A program made the translations under genes and the position numbers. From contig CAZNTU010000023.1 of assembly GCA_964575975.1 (NCBI GenBank), forward strand, positions 1 to 42,252: 42,252 nt of DNA, given 5' to 3'. Below are positions 39,920 to 42,252 of this stretch, in pieces. The stretch comes from G963674505 sp964575975 (lineage in GTDB: Bacteria > Desulfobacterota > Desulfobacteria > Desulfobacterales > SKZT01). The notes beneath the pieces were generated by a model. That model was not told the origin of the DNA and did not search any database. It saw nothing but the letters and a program-made list of their open reading frames with translations. The stretch's first letter is position 1. Every line of letters begins with the position of its first letter.

Positions 39920-40117
39920 TCAATGAAACTTCTGAGGATGCGCGATATAGGAATCCTTCAGGCGTATCATGAAATTTGCGGAGCTGTTTTCGCAATACAT
40001 CTTTCTTACCGACGGCAAAAGCATGTCGATATAGCAATCCTCGCATATTGGGCGACCGTTTCGTTCCCGTTTCTCGCCGTCCTTGAGCGGCTGTCCGCAC
40101 AGGTCGCATTTTTCCAT
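39920..40117 (-). CDS. Small zinc-ribbon protein
   Basis: A 65-residue protein with two CxxC knuckles, CDLCGQPL (Cys4, Cys7) and CEDC (Cys25, Cys28), 17 residues apart, a spacing that fits one zinc site. The rest is basic and helical (LLPSVRKMYCENSSANFMIR) and ends in HPQKFH. I chose the ATG at 40117, which puts the first knuckle at the N-terminus and follows GGGGGGACGAG; a TTG five codons upstream is possible. No specific function is known to me; nucleic-acid binding or an adaptor role would be guesses. Confidence 0.7.
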   Translation of the reverse strand: MEKCDLCGQPLKDGEKRERNGRPICEDCYIDMLLPSVRKMYCENSSANFMIRLKDSYIAHPQKFH

Positions 40118-40204
40118 TTCTCGTCCCCCCAACTTGTTTATTAAAATTTTGCAATGTGACGCACCGAAAATTCAGAATGAATATAGCAGCTATCCGACGG
40201 GCAT

Positions 40205-40927
40205 TCAATCGTTGATCGATAAACAGAAGTCCGTTTGTCGAAATTCTTCGCCGCGTGGGCGCCTGCCTGTCTTCGACCACATTCTGCCGTTTCCTGCCGC
40301 AAGCCAAATCCTTAAAAGCCAGAAAGGTTCGTCCCGGAAAAGGAAATGGGAATCGAGGCAACGATCCAGAGCTTCGTCTATATTGCCATACAATATAGAA
40401 GGTCCGAGGATGGATTCGGTATAGAGAACCATGTCTTTTCCATCGCGCCAAGACACGTCCCAACCCACTTTCAGCGGACCGAAAAACGTATCGTACGTTC
40501 GCCGATCCAGGGTCGGATCGACGATGAAAGCGTTTCCGTCCAGCGTTACCTGAGTGAAGCAATGATAGAACGGTTCCGAAACGCCAAGGTACGCAAAACC
40601 CATGGCGGGACGCATGAAGGTTCTTTTCATGGGGTACGCCCCGAGTCGGCAGGAAATGTCCCCGGCATGGAGGAGGGCGTTGAGCAGAAGGTTTTTGTTG
40701 TAGCAGGCGCCGTAACCCTTGCGGAGGGTTTCCGACGCCTTGACTTGCCAGAGGTCGCCGCCGAAGACGATTTCCTCTCGCACATACCTGAAGGCGCGTT
40801 TTACATAGGTGATAGGATTTTCGCTTCGATCCCGAAGGATTCTAGAAAGTTTTACGATCGAATCGTGATCGTGATCGCAATATCGACTTGCCGTTTTTTT
40901 CCGGACGTTTTCCATTTGGGTTTGCAT
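40205..40927 (-). CDS. Transglutaminase-like cysteine protease-fold protein
   Basis: A 240-residue protein with the transglutaminase-like catalytic triad in order: Cys in LRKGYGACYNKNLLLNALLH, His in PFYHCFTQVTLDG and Asp in FIVDPTLDRRTYD. Bacterial members act as proteases, amidases or peptide cross-linkers. There is no signal peptide, so it should be cytoplasmic. AAGGAG lies 8 nt before the ATG. It is downstream of, and in the same direction as, an AraC-type regulator gene (129 bp gap), which may control it. Confidence 0.85.
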   Translation of the reverse strand: MQTQMENVRKKTASRYCDHDHDSIVKLSRILRDRSENPITYVKRAFRYVREEIVFGGDLWQVKASETLRKGYGACYNKNLLLNALLHAGDISCRLGAYPMKRTFMRPAMGFAYLGVSEPFYHCFTQVTLDGNAFIVDPTLDRRTYDTFFGPLKVGWDVSWRDGKDMVLYTESILGPSILYGNIDEALDRCLDSHFLFRDEPFWLLRIWLAAGNGRMWSKTGRRPRGEEFRQTDFCLSIND

Positions 40928-41056
40928 GTGGCTGTCTCCTTTTCCCGCGTTTGTAGGATTGCCGTCGGAGGACGACGATGTCTCTTCCGTAACACGGTTC
41001 GGGCGTGCCGGTCTTATCCGGGACGAACTTTTTTTTATCCGGAACGCGACCGTTCC

Positions 41057-42079
41057 TTAGAGCTTTTCTTTTCCGGATGTGGCGAACGTTTTCGGTGGAG
41101 CGCCGAAGTAGCGGGCGAAAGCGCGGGAAAAGGAGGGGAGACTGTCGTATCCGACCGCCAGAGATGCTTCGGTCACGTTCAAACCTTGAGTCGCCATCAG
41201 AAGTCTAGCCTGTTCCAGACGCAGGCGGTGCAAATGACCGAACACGGTGGCGCCGTACTTTTTGCGAAAGCCCTCGTTCAATGTCGTATGGGGCAAGCCG
41301 ACTCGACGCGCAAGAGACGAAAGCGAAGGCGGGTCGTCAAGATGGTGTCTCAGGATATTTTCGGCGAGGAGAATGCGATCCTGAAAATCGGCTGTTTCCG
41401 AAAGAAACGGTTTTGTGTCGGAACGATTCGATACCGCTTGGGAAACAAGAAAGGCTATCAGCTCCAACGTTTTGCTTTCCAGAAAGAGTTTTTGGAGAGG
41501 TCCTTGGAAAGGGCAGTTAAAAATGGCGGACACGGCAGCGTTCATGGGTCGGATCATGCGGCCCGGAAAAAAAAAGCCGGATTGTTCGGAGTCCTCCAAG
41601 ATCTTTGCTAGCTCCGGAGGAAGCGAGCCGTATCCGTCGAGCATGGCGGCCAGTCGAGAGGGCGCGACGAGGATGTTCAGCTGGAGATGCCGTTTGTCCG
41701 ATGCGTAAACCCCGACACCCGAAACTTCCGGATAGAAGCAGAGCGAACACCGGCCGATAAAATTGTTGATTTCCACCCGAGGATTTTTGCCGAACCCCGA
41801 AGTCCATTTCAACAGTCCTTCGGCGAAAAGAAAGAACGAGAATCGAAGAGAGGTATATCGAACCGTAAACCGATTTTCCAAGCGTTCGTGCAGCCGAAAA
41901 TCCACGATTTCGATTTGAAGGCCGGGGCCGAGAGGCAAAATCCGGATCGCGCCGCTCCCCTGGGTTGCCGGATAGTCGAAGCGTTCTTCCTGATCGTGAT
42001 ATATCGGCGATAGCCCGCTTTTACGGGCGATTTGCGGTAAGAACGATTCAGAGCTGTCGGCGGTGACATGGATTTGCAT
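41057..42079 (-). CDS. AraC-family transcriptional regulator
   Basis: A 340-residue regulator. The C-terminal 90 residues hold the two helix-turn-helix motifs of the AraC family: LSSLARRVGLPHTTLNEGFR and the second repeat with LNVTEASLAVGYDSLPSFSRAFARYFG. The N-terminal region of about 240 residues is a long ligand or dimerisation domain, reminiscent of PchR-like regulators, which sense siderophores, but no ligand can be read from it. The likely targets are its own promoter and the transglutaminase-like gene downstream. The ATG at 42079 lies close to the end of another gene on the same strand. Confidence 0.9.
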   Translation of the reverse strand: MQIHVTADSSESFLPQIARKSGLSPIYHDQEERFDYPATQGSGAIRILPLGPGLQIEIVDFRLHERLENRFTVRYTSLRFSFFLFAEGLLKWTSGFGKNPRVEINNFIGRCSLCFYPEVSGVGVYASDKRHLQLNILVAPSRLAAMLDGYGSLPPELAKILEDSEQSGFFFPGRMIRPMNAAVSAIFNCPFQGPLQKLFLESKTLELIAFLVSQAVSNRSDTKPFLSETADFQDRILLAENILRHHLDDPPSLSSLARRVGLPHTTLNEGFRKKYGATVFGHLHRLRLEQARLLMATQGLNVTEASLAVGYDSLPSFSRAFARYFGAPPKTFATSGKEKL

Positions 42080-42151
42080 ATTATTTTTATTTTCGTATAG
42101 CGTGATAAGCGTTCCGTTGGCGTCTTTGCGATTTTAAATCGAATCGGAACC

Positions 42152-42252
42152 TCATGAAACGGTTTTTTTCAGAACGAAACATTCTCCCTCCACCTGCTTT
42201 TCGTCCTCTTTTCTGATAATCGCCTGGATCGAGGAAGCGATTTCGAAGCCGT
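42152..42252 (-). CDS. C-terminal end of an unidentified gene (partial)
   Basis: An open minus-strand frame enters from the window edge and ends with TGA at 42152. The last 33 residues read GFEIASSIQAIIRKEDEKQV, then EGECFVLKKTVS. Codon use and amphipathic pattern look coding. I do not recognise the family from this piece. Confidence 0.5.
   Translation of the reverse strand, partial: GFEIASSIQAIIRKEDEKQVEGECFVLKKTVS

Noticed and set aside
40346..41611. 421-codon plus-strand frame over the transglutaminase-like and AraC genes
   Set aside because: Shadow of two well-supported minus-strand genes.
1..42252. tRNA, rRNA, CRISPR arrays, transposases, phage genes
   Set aside because: No cloverleaf-like sequence, spaced direct repeats, integrase or transposase motif was seen on reading both strands.

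Overview
The window looks like chromosomal DNA of a sulfate- or sulfite-respiring member of the Desulfobacterota (the old Deltaproteobacteria). The evidence is a complete dsrMKJOP operon (30849-35878) preceded by an RsbRD_N-domain gene, a soluble periplasmic-type [NiFe] hydrogenase (16968-19635), an exported iron superoxide dismutase, acetyl-CoA synthetase, and many two-component and sigma-54 components. I see no rRNA, tRNA, CRISPR array, phage or insertion-sequence transposase.

Layout. 99-6672 (+): a receiver-like/PEP-synthase N-domain fusion protein, two exported DUF4139 paralogs, a membrane J-domain protein and a frameshifted rhodanese gene. 6864-16896 (+): a signalling and amidation locus. 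It holds an NtrC-type sigma-54 activator, a sigma-54 promoter, a receiver-DUF4388-Roadblock protein, a V4R-like protein, an Amidoligase_2-type ligase, a class II glutamine amidotransferase, a soluble histidine kinase and a large hybrid kinase. 16968-19635 (-): hydrogenase large and small subunits, facing the kinase operon across a terminator. 20010-24234: tRNA-dihydrouridine synthase (-), RluA-type pseudouridine synthase (+), XdhC (-), a broken adenylate-forming-enzyme fragment (-) and exported Fe-SOD (-). 24617-27781 (+): acs and threonine aldolase. 27782-29460: a gene-poor, decayed stretch with nested inverted repeats, a histidine-phosphatase pseudogene interrupted by a 75-bp inverted-repeat unit, and a candidate sigma-54-driven small RNA. 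29461-35878 (+): NifU/IscU-like scaffold, RsbRD_N protein and dsrMKJOP. 36207-39846 (+): livHMGF without a binding-protein gene. 39920-42252 (-): small zinc-ribbon protein, transglutaminase-like protein, AraC-family regulator and the end of one more gene.

The most interesting part is 6864-16896. An enzyme pair predicted to form amide bonds (amidoligase plus glutaminase, joined by a TAATG overlap) shares an apparent operon with a Roadblock scaffold, a possible small-ligand sensor and two histidine kinases. A well-matched sigma-54 promoter sits in front of the operon and the likely activator gene lies just upstream. The association of amidoligases of this fold with class II amidotransferases is known in principle from comparative genomics. 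The combination with DUF4388/Roadblock and kinases, and its substrate, are to my knowledge not worked out.

The central-metabolism genes fit an anaerobe that takes up H2 in the periplasm and moves electrons through membrane complexes (DsrMKJOP) to sulfur reduction in the cytoplasm, with acetate activation by Acs. Start codons below were chosen from visible ribosome binding sites. All functional calls come from reading motifs by eye, without database searches.
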